64,000 nt of DNA from Raphanus sativus (lineage: Eukaryota; Streptophyta; Magnoliopsida; Brassicales; Brassicaceae). The stretch is from the NCBI RefSeq assembly GCF_000801105.2, contig NC_079515.1, positions 21,909,407-21,973,406 of the forward strand, written 5' to 3'. A program made the position numbers and the translations under genes. Position 1 is the stretch's first letter, and each line of letters opens with the position of its first letter. Below the pieces are notes generated by a model. That model searched no databases. It was not told the DNA's origin and saw nothing but the letters and a program-made list of their open reading frames with translations. Positions 11,310 through 23,619 of this stretch are shown piece by piece.

Positions 11310-12455
11310 CAAAAAGCAAAAGTTAACAGCTTTGGCGTTTCTTTTGGTATTTCTATCTAATTCTTTCTTTGGCAGTTTGCAAACTTTTAATTAACACTCC
11401 TCTCTTTCTTTCTTCTTTAGTTGTTTCTAATCTTCCTCTTATTAATTTTAAATTCTTTTTTACTTAACCCAATTTCCAGATATGTAAAGCTTATCTCCAC
11501 CAAATAATCAAAGCTAGGCTGACCAACCACAAAATAACAACTAATTTACCAAACATTCTTCGCCATTTTCCAGTCAATGGTCATTGTTTTTTTTTATAAC
11601 GAATTCAATTTGACTAAAGTCTTGGCAACATTGACTGAAGTCTCTGATTCTATTTACTGAGATTTCCTGTATTCAATCATTTGTTATTTGATATTACTAA
11701 ATAAAGTAAGCGTGCAAAGATTTTATCTCTTTCACAAATAGAAAAGCATAATCTGTTCTCGCGTATGTGTTACATTTGTTCATATCTTTGGAAAATATGT
11801 ATGAAAGACAGAGCTCATATGTACTTTTTAACAAAAAAATAATTAATGTGTTTGCCGAGGAAGATTGTTTTAGGATAGTGATCTTCAAATCGGCGCATTT
11901 ATTTTATCATCCCATCATTCAAAGCTGATTAAGAAGCTTCGTATATTATTAGTATGCATGTCATGCTTATTTGTTTCACAGTTTAACGAATCTTTCACTT
12001 ATTTGATGGGATAGTTAAGAGATTATCTATAGTTAAACTAGTATACGATAGGGTTAAAAAATGGTATTGAAATAAGAATAATTGCACTCCCTACACCCCA
12101 AATTCACCCTATTTGCATTCCACACACTAAATTCCCTAATTTTCTTTCCCTTCTATGGCAAATCCCTAATATCCAACTTCTTTTAGGATTTTGAGCAAAT
12201 TCACTCTTAAAATAAAATTAATTATAATTAATAGATTGTGTATCACGCATATACCTTTAATAATTTTATATATTAATATGATTTAAAAAAAAAAATGACA
12301 TGATAGGCTGAAGCAAGCAACCCTAGTGTGAATCTTTGAGATCAGAAAAATGCAGTAATCTTTTTTTTTTGCTAAATAAATGCAGTAATCTTCGTTTTAG
12401 CAAAACAAACCTTTAGACCTGGTGGTGGTTATCTTACCAAAATCAAAAACTTGTA
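11310..12455. other. Intergenic, no gene seen
   Basis: AT-rich sequence lies between the start side of the PTI1-like kinase gene and the 3' end of the BMS1-like gene. The kinase's 5'-UTR probably lies near 11,170-11,290, where GA-rich sequence (AAAGAAAGAAAGG) is seen. No reading frame with family resemblance and no RNA gene was found. Confidence 0.5.
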
Positions 12456-15400
12456 TTAGTCTTGGTTTCGTCTGATCTTCTTCTTCTTCTGTTTATCTTC
12501 ACTACGATACCTCTCACGTCTCTCCTCTCTGTTCCGTTTCTTAGATATTACCTCCTCCTTAGCTTTCTCTGCCTCATACGCTTTCCTCTTCTCCTGCACC
12601 TTTGCTTTTCTCTTATTCATCTGTATTTATTTTTTTAACCCGCAGTTCCAAAGTCCATTCTTATTAATAACCGTACAAGACAAAGATGCCAAACACAACT
12701 TTTACGCATAGACAGACAAACATTACCTTGACTTTATTCATCAGCTTCAACTGCTGGACGATAGCAAAACCTTTTCGTTCTCCCGGCTCCATTACAACAG
12801 CTCTTCTACCATCTAGTGATGGTCTTCTTCTCCCTGGTTTATTTTTGGGTTTGGAAGCAAACGGTAACTCTGCTTGTAGTTTCTTTGATATCACCAATGG
12901 ATTGAACTTCTTTGTCTTCCTTTCAATTGGCTACCAAAATAAAATAATAATAATAATAATAAAGAGATAAATTACTAGTGAGAATCGTCACCTTCCTATA
13001 TAGAATGTTAATTAATAGGCTTTTCTTACCTTGTAGAGTGAATCCTTATTCACCGGAATAGGAATACTATGCTCACTACGAAGCTCCCTAAACGTTCTCA
13101 TCCCTGTCCACGTCTTCGCCCGAGGCTGCAAGGCTGTAGTTAGAGGATTGTAAAACTGTGGAACTTCCACCGTCGGCCAAGCCTTTAAGAAGACAATGTC
13201 GCTCATTTTTATTTGATCTTCAAATGTACACCTCGCGATCCCTTCTTGTGCATTGTTGTTATCTAGCATGTTTTTTCCAGCCTGACAAAAAGGTAAGGAG
13301 GGCTATTAGAAAAAAACTATAGTTGATGATCACCGTAAAGCTTTATAAGCTAATGGGGGTTACCTTTTTCACTTGTCCTCTAATGCCACTAACTGTCCGG
13401 ACAGATGAACCTTCAAATCTAGCTATTTCGAGGTCAGAAGTGAACATGTCTTTGATAAATGCAGTTTTTTTCTGGATCTTGCATGGGTGTCCAACCAGCT
13501 TGATTTTCTTTGCAATGCGGGCTTGGTGATTATACTCGAGTACTACAGAAGTCGCTGTTATCCTAAACCCTGCCTGAAGACATACACACACACACACCAA
13601 GATAGCAACAACAGATGTAAATTACAGAAAGTTTGGCAAAACATAATAAAATATTAATTATCAATGTACTATTTTTTGTACTTAAAATTCTTTAACAATT
13701 TTCGATCCATATAATTTCAATAAACACAATTATCTTTTTAAATTTTTTATTAAATAATGTATTGAAAGATAAAAATATATCATTTTGAAATAATTACTTT
13801 TTAAATATATCTTTTCAAAACAGAGGGAGAGTATATTTATTCAAAAAAACAGAGGGAGAGTATTGGTGAAGTTGCACCTTAAACTCACACAACTCGTTTC
13901 ATGAAGATACACTTCACTTATCAAACTTTTATCTATCAGAAAATTTCAATCACAGTCCAAAGATAATTTTGGATCAAAATCTCAAGCAGAACAGTGTATT
14001 AGCATATACCTGATTGCTTGACAGGTTTTGGAAAGCCACAAAGCCAGTGTTGGGTGGGACAAGAGGGCCCCAGAACGTAGCAAGGCAGTGCATGTGTTCT
14101 GGAGTATACTTGAGCATTCGATGTCTATCATTGCGATCTTCAATGGCGTATACAGGAATAGTCTGATAGCGTCTCCATCCGATAGACACAATAATGGGAT
14201 CTCTTGTTTTCAGCACTTTCTTGTGCCACCTATGTTTCTTCAACCGTGCCTAAGGACAAAGCAAAAAAAACATATGATCAATTCAACTTTCCCCAAAGGT
14301 CACAAAAAAGAGAATTGTTGTAGCCTTTACCTGCATGTATCCAGCATTATCCTCGCCGTAACCAATACCTCCAACAAGAACTGGATGACACGGATCAAAG
14401 AAATCAACCATCTCATAAGGAACATTGTGAATCTCCAGCCGCAAGTATGTTCCAGTCCGGAAGCCTTCTATCTCGACTCGAGTATCCTCGTCAAGATTAT
14501 TGAGTTCTAACATGTTCATCTGTTTTCTAGTTTCAAGCTCCTCCTTCAACTGCAATGCAAAAAGAGTGACTAAACAACAGAGAATGAAAGACCTTAGCTG
14601 CATGCAGGAACATTAACTTACTTTATCTACGTAGCCGAGTTCCTTGGCTTCACTGTAATGGGGATTGTTCGCATCAAACTTTGCTCGGAGAGCCAGCTTT
14701 TTAAGCCTATGCTCATCACCTTCGTTTTGATTTTTACCATGCTCCATCTTGTCATCGATATTATTATGCTTCTCTCCTGCCTCCTCTAGATCCTCAAAAT
14801 CACCATAAAGTTCATCATCTTCTCCTTCATCGCCAGCGACTGAGTTTTGATTTCTCAGAGCAGCTTTTGACCAATCACCAGTGGTGAATCGATCACGAAT
14901 GATCTCACAGTCTTCCTTCTCTTTCCAGTTCTTCAGGTTTCCATAGTTTACAAATCTGGAACAGTCATCTGCGTTGACATATCCCACATCGCATCCACTA
15001 CCTGAGCTCTGGAAATAGATTAAAAACAAAGAGCCGTTAGTTTGAGATCACCAAAGTTTTGAATTGGTCTTTGAAATGACGACAAACCTTGTTTCCTTCT
15101 CCTTTTGGCTTAAAGAAGTCTTCATCATCATCATCATCACTAGTTGCATTGGTTTCATTTGTCAAGGCAGTAGTAGCTGATGATCTCGTTGCACCATAAA
15201 CAATTTGCATCAAGTTGGGGTTTTTCTTTCTGCCCTTCTCCTTTAAGGGTTCTTTCCATTTTGATATGTTACCAAGGAAATCATCTTCATCTAAGTCCTG
15301 TGAATCAGAAGCAGAGTCATCTTCAGCTTCATCCTCAGCTTCATCTCCACCAGACTCCACATCTTCTGTTTCCTCAACACCATCTTCATCTGAGCCCTGC

Positions 15401-17858
15401 GTCACACCCACCATGAATGACAAATCAGGTCTAAGTGAAACAATTTTTTTTCATATTTTTTTTAGAACATTGGTCCCCAGTATTATCAAATTGAAGATGT
15501 GCATGCGTGACTAGAATAGTGCATAGAAGCAGTACGAAAAATTCAGATCAAGCGAAGAGATTACCATTGCATCACTCTCACCAACTTCATCCTTAAAGAT
15601 AGCTTTTCTCCTCAACCGTCCATCATGGATCTCAGTTTTCTGCTTCATTTTACAGCCACTGCTCTCTGCATCCATCTCATTATCATCTTCAGCAGAGTGA
15701 GAGTACTCCTCTGATGACTCTTCCTCAAGTTTTCTTTCTGAGCTGGCAGTACTAGTCTTTTTGCCAAATAAATTGATGGACGTCTTCCCTAATTTCTCAT
15801 CAACAGAATATTTTGTCTTCTGCAACGACTTTACCAAATCTTCACCAACATCCCTGCCCTTTCCTGCCAAGAGAAAAAAAAATGTCATAACCAAAAGTGA
15901 GAAAATTAAATTACTAGCTTAACCAACCAAATCCTAAAATTGTACTGAGATAAAAGAATAAAACAAGCAAAGATGCTCCAAAGACACCACTACATAAAAA
16001 CATATAGGACAGCATATGGTAATAAAACTTGGGAAACCAGTAAATAACCTTTATTAGTAGTGTGTTCAAAAAAAAAAACCTTTATTAGTAGATTCTCCAT
16101 TTTCATTATCGGTTTTAGAGTACTGAACAAGATGATCATTTATGTTGATGTAAACAGCATCTTTGTCATACAAAAGATCTCCAATCCCGGACATAGGAGC
16201 ATAGAAAAGCTTTTCTCTGTCCCGTAGCCCCTTCTTCTTGGCAGAAGAGGGTAAAGGACAAGGGTCAGGTAAGACAGTCACCCCAGCTAAACTATAGTCA
16301 CCAACTCCAGCAATATGAACCTGATAATAATCATAAGAGATTATTTATAAGGCTAAAAGATGAGTCAGTATTTTTAAGGAAAAAAAAAATAGAGAAACAT
16401 CTGATGAGATACCTTCATCCCTTTTTTCAAGTTACAGCCACGTAGGTAACCATACAGCGTGATATTTCTATCGCATTTCTTATCCATCTGAACTTTCTCG
16501 GGAGGGGTGACATCTTCCAGACGATCAGCCAACACATAAGGATGTGACGTCCGCCATGTCAATGGATGAAACTTGGTTAGATATGTAGATATAAAGCGGG
16601 AGAGGTTGTGAACTTCAAGTTCTAAATACCTGACAATAAAAGATAGATAAAAGGTTGTTACTTGCTTGCACATGTCATCCAAATTTGGTGAATCTATACA
16701 TCAACTTGGATACTTACTTCCCATGAATGAGACCAGATAGATAGAACAGTTTAGCTCCGTCATATATTTCGGTCCAGAAACGATGCTTGAGACGTTTTTT
16801 TGTTTTCCTCAGCTTCTTTACATCGTTGAACTTATCCAGGTGAGTGAGGACTCCCATAACTTTGGGAAATCCATGCACTTGCATAATATTGAGGAACTCA
16901 AAGGTTTCCTGCGTATTAAACACAGTAAAGTGAACAAAAAGGAGAAAAAATATATAATAGTCAATGGTGTGTCTCACTACTCACCATCTCAAAACCATAA
17001 CTCCCGTCTATGAGAAGAATAGCTAGATCAGCAACCTTGGCACAATCCATCATCCCATTGATATCATTAGGGCACTCCACAAATTGTATCCGATTCTTCT
17101 TACCTAAATACATGACCAGCAGCAAAACATGAGGAGAGGAATAAAACCCTAAACCCTAAAACTCAGTTCAAAAAATTGCTAGGCGGTCATCAGACACTTT
17201 GATTATGCGGGTGCCCAGACCAATTTCTTCGTTTAGGTCCGATTTGCTAGAACAATTTTTAGAACACAGTAAAATATAAAAAGCTAGTGAACAATGTAGC
17301 TTATAACCTTGTACAATGGTAATAGGACCTCGAACCTCGGGCACATTCTGGTGCGTAAAATGCTTAACAAGAGACTTAATCACGAGAGACTTTCCGACCT
17401 ACAAATAACCAAAACACATCAAACTCAAAACTTACTTCACCGTTGATAAAAAAAAACATATCCAAAGAGTGTCTAAAAAGAACACACAGTACCCCTGGGG
17501 GACCTTGAACAACGACGACGAAAGGAGGAGGATCGCCGTAATTACGATCAATGGTAGGAAGATGAATTCGTCTCTGTTCCTTCTCCACATCGCGCATCTT
17601 CTCACGCTTCGCCTTAACAGCTGACTTATCAGCAAACGCCTGCAGAATCAAGTGACAATCAGTCGTTGCTTGTCACACAAGAAAACTCTTAGAGACGTTG
17701 ATCAAGAGATGAGAGGGACTCACTCTAGGGTTTTGCTGCTTCTTATCGGAGACGACGCCACGCTTCTTCTTGTCGATTTCGGATTTCTTCTCCATGGTAG
17801 GGCCTGCTGTGGGAGCCCTGTGCGACATGTGAGACGGCACCAATTCGTCGGCGCCCAT
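12456..17858 (-). CDS. BMS1-type ribosome biogenesis GTPase
   Basis: This is a nucleolar GTPase required in yeast for processing of the small-subunit pre-rRNA. Sixteen coding exons run from 17858 down to 12456 and sum to 1141 aa, close to the Arabidopsis homolog At1g06720. The start [14 protein letters not shown] is followed by [11 protein letters not shown]. The Walker A motif GPPGVGKS (about residues 91-98) spans the exon 2/3 junction. [12 protein letters not shown] and VLTHLDKF belong to the G domain. The middle is a long acidic region ([14 protein letters not shown] and neighbours). The C-terminal half carries the conserved [13 protein letters not shown] and [12 protein letters not shown] segments and a very basic tail. 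The promoter is shared with the divergent MUSTANG gene. A small duplication sits at the intron 7 donor. Confidence 0.95.
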
Positions 17859-18054
17859 GGCGATGAAGAAAGTAGTAACCAGGTGAAGAGGAAAAACCTT
17901 GTTTTTTTTTTTCAATTATTAACCTCGGAATTTTATTTATAGCGCCATTAAGATGGTTAAGGAAATTAAACCGGGAAAACCTCGATAGAACGGTTGATAA
18001 AATAAAACCGGGTTCCGGTTTAATTTAGCATTCGGCATTGATTAATGGTGATTG

Positions 18055-18094
18055 TGGGCCGTTGTAACCTCAATTAGTGGGCCGACAAAAGCTG
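18055..18094. promoter_or_regulatory. Two site II elements (TGGGCC) in the divergent BMS1/MUG promoter
   Basis: TGGGCC occurs at 18055-18060 and again at 18078-18083, in the 0.75-kb gap between the divergent starts at 17858 and 18610. Site II motifs bind TCP factors and mark ribosomal-protein and other growth genes in plants. This fits the BMS1 role. Use by the MUSTANG gene is possible but not shown. Confidence 0.6.
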
Positions 18095-18186
18095 AGTAAC
18101 CTTTATACATATTTATTTTTATACCGTCCGCTCGTGTTCCTATTATTTTTTGACCACAGGAACATTCTCCAGCCAGACAAACAGTT

Positions 18187-18194
18187 AAACCCTA
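18187..18194. promoter_or_regulatory. Telo-box (AAACCCTA)
   Basis: A perfect AAACCCTA lies about 100 bp from the site II pair. Telo-box plus site II is the classic pairing in plant ribosome-biogenesis promoters. The 5'-UTR of the MUSTANG gene probably starts after this and contains an intron from about 18311 to 18584. Confidence 0.55.
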
Positions 18195-18609
18195 CACACA
18201 CAGACACAGAGTCTTAACCGCTTCTCTTTCGAATGTTTTGCTTTCGCTTTTGTACTATTTTCTTCAATTGGGTATTGGTGGATTCAGATTCTTCCCTTCA
18301 CTTCGTATAGTGTAAGTTCCACAAGCCTCCTCCTCCTTTTTTATATAAAATATGGTTCCTTCTCTGCCATTAGCTAATGTTATATGCTTCTTTTCCTGTG
18401 AAAACTTTGGCTACATTCAGAAACATAGCGTATTATCCTCTTTGTCTGTGGCTTTGCATGATCAATTTTGTAAAATGAGCTTATACAGTGTGAAGAAACA
18501 TTGAGTTTAGATTTAGGTTTCTCTGTTCCTCAAGAGATCAAAGGTTTCTGACTTTAATACTCCTCATGATCTTACATTGACAGACTGAAGCTTCCGTGAA
18601 ATCGGATTT

Positions 18610-20820
18610 ATGGCAAACGACGAGCTTGTGAAGCCCGAGAACGCTCACTCGTCTTCGTTCAGACAAGATCACTTCACTGGAATCCGACACAACTTCGAGC
18701 TCTTTCCTACTAATGACTACAACTCCGATTTCGAACAGCTACTCGACATCAATCTCCAGATCGGTGCTTCCTACGAGGAAAACGAGGTCTGGAACCAGTT
18801 CCAAGAACACAAAGCAACGGCTCTTCAAGACTCGATGATTCATCACAGCGATGAAACAGAACAAGAAGCTGTAGGTGTAGATGGAAACCAACATGTTAGC
18901 TTTCTCTCTTTTCCTGATAACGAAGTCTCTGTAACTGGAGCAAGACAGAAGCAAGAATCTCAAGAGATTGATGAGAACTTAGACTTGTCCATGTCTAATA
19001 ACAACAGTAACAACAGCATGCCTCCTCCTAGCTCTCAGTGCTGGTCTATGTCCGGCGAACACGAGATGTCCGTCGGCAAGGAGTTTCCAGACGCCAAGGC
19101 ATGTAGGAGAGCGCTGAGAGACGCAGCGATCTCTCAACGTTTCGAGATCCAAACAATTAAATCAGACAGGACACGCTTCACCGCGAAGTGCATGTCCCAA
19201 GGCTGCCCTTGGAGGATCCACTGCGCCAAGCTCCCTAACTTACCAACTTTCACGGTGAGAACCGTTCACAGCACTCACACTTGCGGCGGGGTCTCGCATC
19301 TCGGTCATCAGCAGGCCTCGGTCCAGTGGGTCGCCGACGCAGTGTCCGAAAAGCTGAAAGAGAATCCTCATTTCAAACCGAAGCAGATACTGGAAGAGAT
19401 CCACAGAACTCACGGGATCGCCTTGTCTTACAAGCAGGCGTGGAGAGGGAAAGAGAGGCTGATGGGGAGAGTTAATAAACTCCTCCGCGGTGGCTCGTTT
19501 GAAGAAGAGTACCGTCTCCTTCCTCAGTACTGCCACGAGATCGTGAGAGCGAATCCGGGGAGCGTTGCTCTGGTTCATGCCAATCCAATCGACGAGAGGT
19601 TCCAACAAGTGTTTGTTTCGTTCAAACCGTCGATCACCGGGTTTTTAACCTCCTGCCGTCCTCTCATCGCCCTCGACAAGGCGGTTTTAAAGAGCAAGTA
19701 TCCCGGTACGTTGCTGGTAGCGAGCGGTTTCGATGGAGACGGAGGTGTGTTACCGTTGGCGTACGCTGTGGTTAGCGAAGATAACGATAGCAGCTGGTAT
19801 CAGTTTCTTACCGAGCTTCGTAAGATTCTTGAAGTTAATAACTGTGAAAGTATTGTTAAACGAAAGCTTACCATACTCTCCACCATGGAGAAGTCGATCG
19901 TTGATGGTGTAGAGATTAACTTCCCAACTGCGTTTCACGGCTTCTGCGTTGATCATCTCGCGGGGAGGTTTCACAAAGAGTTCCACAGCTCGACTCTCGT
20001 GAGCCTTCTCTGGGAAGCTGCGCATTCTCCCACCGTCGTCGAGTTCACATCGGTGATCAACACCATCCAGCAGATATCTCAGGAGGCGTTTTTGTGGATA
20101 CAGAACATCTCTCCTTCTCTGTGGGCGTCTTGTTACTTCGAAGGGACGAGGTTCGGACAGCTAACGGCGAATGTGGTTACGGAGTCGTCGCTCAAGAGCT
20201 GGATCGAAGATGTCTCTGGTCTTCCTATCGTTCAAACGATGGAGTGCTTCCACCGCCGTCTGATGGATCTGTTCAAAGAGCGGCGCGAGGCGAGCTCGCG
20301 TTGGTCTGATGATGATGTGCTCGTTCCTTCTGCCGAGAGTCGCATGCTCGCGGCGATGGAGAAGTCTCGCGGTCACCGGGTGTACAGAGCGAACGAGGCC
20401 GAGTTTGAAGTCATGGCTAGCGAAGGCAACGTTGTTGTGGATGTAGAGAACCGGTCTTGTTTGTGTCGGAGGTGGGAGGTTCAGGGTTTGCCGTGTAGCC
20501 ACGCGGTTGGAGCTCTCTTGACTTGCGAAGAGGACGTTTACGAGTACGCAGAGAGTTGTTTTACTGCGGAGAGTTACAGAAGGACTTATGGTGAAGCTAT
20601 AGAGGCGGTTTCGGAGAGTGTTGAGTGGAGAGAAAAGGTTGTAAAGAGGGAAGATGGTGGTGGAGGAGGAGATGGAATAAGAACACCGAAGCTTAAAGCG
20701 GGGAGGAGGAGAGTAAGACGAGTAAGACCAGAGGATGGTGATCGTGTGAAGCGTGCGGTTCATTGTAGCCGGTGTCAACAGACGGGTCATTTCAGAACCA
20801 CTTGCATTGCTCCTATGTAA
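18610..20820 (+). CDS. MUG3: MUSTANG (MUG) domesticated Mutator-like transposase protein
   Basis: A single 736-aa exon with no terminal inverted repeats around it, in the expected gene order, marks a domesticated gene (At1g06740 position). The domain order is an acidic, Asn-rich N-terminus; a MuDR-type DNA-binding region with Cys residues near 195-225 (KCMSQGCPWRIHCAK); a MULE transposase core near residues 345-470 (LIALDKAVLKSKYPG); a SWIM zinc finger near 612-640 (CLC then CSH); a basic RRRVRRVRP patch; and a terminal CCHC knuckle (CSRCQQTGHFRTTC). MUG genes affect growth, flowering and reproduction in Arabidopsis. Where active MULE enzymes have an SDRxxG motif, this protein reads STMEKS, so the second catalytic Asp appears lost. 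Confidence 0.93.
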   Translation: MANDELVKPENAHSSSFRQDHFTGIRHNFELFPTNDYNSDFEQLLDINLQIGASYEENEVWNQFQEHKATALQDSMIHHSDETEQEAVGVDGNQHVSFLSFPDNEVSVTGARQKQESQEIDENLDLSMSNNNSNNSMPPPSSQCWSMSGEHEMSVGKEFPDAKACRRALRDAAISQRFEIQTIKSDRTRFTAKCMSQGCPWRIHCAKLPNLPTFTVRTVHSTHTCGGVSHLGHQQASVQWVADAVSEKLKENPHFKPKQILEEIHRTHGIALSYKQAWRGKERLMGRVNKLLRGGSFEEEYRLLPQYCHEIVRANPGSVALVHANPIDERFQQVFVSFKPSITGFLTSCRPLIALDKAVLKSKYPGTLLVASGFDGDGGVLPLAYAVVSEDNDSSWYQFLTELRKILEVNNCESIVKRKLTILSTMEKSIVDGVEINFPTAFHGFCVDHLAGRFHKEFHSSTLVSLLWEAAHSPTVVEFTSVINTIQQISQEAFLWIQNISPSLWASCYFEGTRFGQLTANVVTESSLKSWIEDVSGLPIVQTMECFHRRLMDLFKERREASSRWSDDDVLVPSAESRMLAAMEKSRGHRVYRANEAEFEVMASEGNVVVDVENRSCLCRRWEVQGLPCSHAVGALLTCEEDVYEYAESCFTAESYRRTYGEAIEAVSESVEWREKVVKREDGGGGGDGIRTPKLKAGRRRVRRVRPEDGDRVKRAVHCSRCQQTGHFRTTCIAPM

Positions 20821-21391
20821 CATTAGTCTTCCTTTTGTCGTTTTAAAAAATATGATTTTAGGACATTATTTGGTTGAGATGTGCTCTATGTAAGTTTGAA
20901 AAGCTATGGTTTTAGGCAATCTTCAAAAATTTGATGCCTAGAAATTAAAATTTTTAATACTTAATATTTATATTAGATATATACTTTTTATGTTTAATTA
21001 TTAAATTATCAAATGTTCATTCTGATTTCAGCATGATCTTTGAGCACATCAAAGTACATACAGGGAGTGTGATCTCATTCTCATCATATGCAACATTGCA
21101 TAATGGCATCTTTTGACTATGAGTAAACGTGTTGTAGAAGTAAGCTTAGTTAATTTGCGCAGAGTTTTGTGAAGGATTTGAAAAGGTCTGCCTATAATAA
21201 GACCAATGTATCTCCAGAGTAATCGGTCTCAGCTATTTTAGTAACATGCGACTAAATTTGAAGGGTGGTGAGGAAGCCATAATCATTAATCTCGCCGCAG
21301 GAAGCGGTAAGAAACACAAAAAGAGAGACTCAAAGAACACAACAACAATGGCGACAACGACCAATTGATCCTCCTCTACGAAACAATAGTC
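20821..21391. other. Intergenic, 3' end of MUG3 and 5' region of the P-loop gene
   Basis: The first part (to about 21,100) is AT-rich and without features. From about 21,290 it is likely 5'-UTR of the next gene. It contains a small upstream ORF (ATG at 21348, six codons to TGA), which overlaps the frame that leads into the main start at 21392. Confidence 0.4.
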
Positions 21392-23619
21392 ATGCAGAGA
21401 GGTCCAAGTTTTCGCAGTGTTGTTTTATTATTTTCTTCTTCTTGAATAGTCTGAAACTGAACGAGGTGTTATTGTTGCAGAATACTACGGCAACAAAACG
21501 ACCACGTACACGCAGGTACTGGTGGTGTCATCGATCAGTTTGGTGCTAGCAGCCGCAGTGCATTACCGTCTCCGGAGGCTACGTGACACCAAAATCATCC
21601 CTCGTCTAAGGTCATCTCTCAAACACAAAGACCATGAGAAACTCGAGAGGTTCTCTCATTACGTGGCGAGGCAGATGGGGTTCAAAGACAGAAGAGACTG
21701 TCCGAATCTCTGCAAGTTGGCAGCAGAGTACATCAGCAAATCAGAATGTTGTGAAGAAGACATTTACAGCTTTTTTTCTCAAGAGCCTGACGCTGATACT
21801 CTCTTCATCAAGCTCGTTGAGGAGTTTGAAAGATGCATCCTCAGCTACTTTGCGTTTCATTGGAGCCACGCTGATCTCATGATTAGTCAGGTTTGTGTGA
21901 AAATAAATACCCTCTCTCTTGTTTGTAGACCAAAACATTCAATGTCATCATAATATGAATCTCAGATTCTACATGCGGATACTGAACCCAAGAGGAAGCT
22001 GAAGCAGATTGTGATGGCAGCTACAAGGTAAGGAACAAAGAAACGTGTGTTATGTTTTTAGTGATACGTGAATGATGATAGTGTGAGTATGTATATAGGG
22101 AACAGAGGATTAATAGGGTTACTAAGAACTTAAAAGTGGCGAGGGTGTTCAACACGTTGGTAGAGGAGATGAGAGCAATGGGGATAGCGTCTGTGGATGA
22201 CTCACAGTGCACTGAAGTTATGGAACCAGTGGCTCACAAAGACAGAAGCCCGGTTCTACTCCTCATGGGTGGTGGGATGGGTGCAGGGAAAAGCACTGTG
22301 CTTAAGGACATACTCAAAGAGTAATTAAACAATCTCCTTAAATCATCAATATGTATATTATACTTTTTTTGTTGAAGCTTGCTAGATTGTTTTCATAAAT
22401 TGGATTCAGAGCGTTTTGGGCAGGAGCAGACGCTGTGGTGATTGAAGCTGATGCTTTCAAAGAATCTGATGTCATCTACAGAGCCTTAAGCTCTCGTGGA
22501 CATGTAGATATGATCCAGACAGCTGAGCTGGTTCACCAGTCATCAACGGATGCAGCTTCATCGCTGCTAGTGACGGCTTTGAACGAAGGGAGGGACGTGA
22601 TAATGGATGGGACACTCTCTTGGGTACCATTTGTGGTGCAGACAATAACAATGGCGAGAAACGTGCACCGTCACCATTACAGAATGGGAGCTGGATACAA
22701 GGTTGATGATGATGGGACCATCACAGAGGACTACTGGGAACGGATTGGTGAAAGACAACAGCTGCAGGAGGATGGGCGTAGGAGAAAACCGTATAGGATA
22801 GAGCTAGTTGGAGTCGTGTGTGATGCTTATTTAGCTGTTATAAGAGGCATTAGGTGAGTGCATGCGACCATCCATCTATCTATGTAACTTCTAGCTTTGT
22901 TTCTTATCTTACGTTTTTTGTTTGTTTGTTTTTTTGGCTGAGAGTGTAGGAGGGCTATCATGTGTAGAAGAGCGGTTAGGGTGAGATCGCAGCTGAGATC
23001 TCACAAAAGGTTTGCAGATGCGTTTCCTACGTATTGCAGCCTTGTTGACGGTGCTAGGCTCTACTGCACCAACGCTCTCGAAGGTTCACCAAAGGTTAGT
23101 GTTCAGATTTTAACTAAACTCTAAGATCAATATGCCTAAACCAAGATCGTAGACCAATCCTTTTTTTTTGATCAACTATCGTAGACCAATCCATAATGTC
23201 TCAACTCATTAACATAGCTCCCTCTCTAAAACCCTCATCAGTTCACTCAGATGAACAAGCTAGCATAGCTTATACTTCCTTATACAAAAGCCCTGCACTA
23301 GACTTAACAAGAGCAATAACACACTACTAACAGGTGAAAGTTGTGGTTGTTATGGCAGCTGATAGGTTGGAAAGAGAAGGAGAAGACGCTGCTGGTGGAT
23401 CCAGAGGAGATAGACTGTTTAAAACATGTAGGAGGGTTGAACGAGAACGCAGACTCGATATACCAGCTCTATAACCAACCGAACCCAGCTTGTGAAGCCG
23501 GATCAATCTGGAAAGACATTGTGCTTTCTCCTTCGAGGTTTAACATTCAACAGGAGCTCAAATACTCAATTCAGAAAGTTGAAAGATCTAAACAACAACA
23601 ACAAAAGCTCAAAAGGTAA
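21392..23619 (+). CDS. P-loop NTPase with zeta-toxin-like kinase domain and N-terminal membrane segment
   Basis: The exons are 21392-21401, 21481-21890, 21966-22027, 22099-22320, 22410-22853, 22950-23094 and 23359-23619, giving 517 aa. A hydrophobic segment (VLVVSSISLVLAAAVHY, about residues 17-33) suggests a membrane anchor. The Walker A motif GGGMGAGKST (about residue 215-224) opens a domain of the zeta-toxin/P-loop kinase type, whose bacterial members phosphorylate UDP-N-acetylglucosamine; the plant substrate is unknown. The tail is Gln/Lys-rich. It corresponds to At1g06750. The start is uncertain: the frame before ATG 21392 stays open and reads protein-like (GDNDQLILLYETIV) but has no ATG, while ATG 21348 is out of frame by one base. 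Confidence 0.82.

Noticed and set aside
20161..20823. 220-codon minus-strand ORF opposite MUG3
   Set aside because: It is a shadow frame of the conserved plus-strand gene, which has domains and the expected position.
21348..21415. Exon 1 of the P-loop gene starting at ATG 21348 (MATTTN)
   Set aside because: It stops after six codons; no splice choice I tried joins it in frame to exon 2.
22021..23619. Bacterial-type toxin-antitoxin system suggested by the zeta-toxin-like fold
   Set aside because: The gene has seven plant introns, a membrane segment, conserved gene order and no antitoxin partner; it is an ordinary plant P-loop protein.
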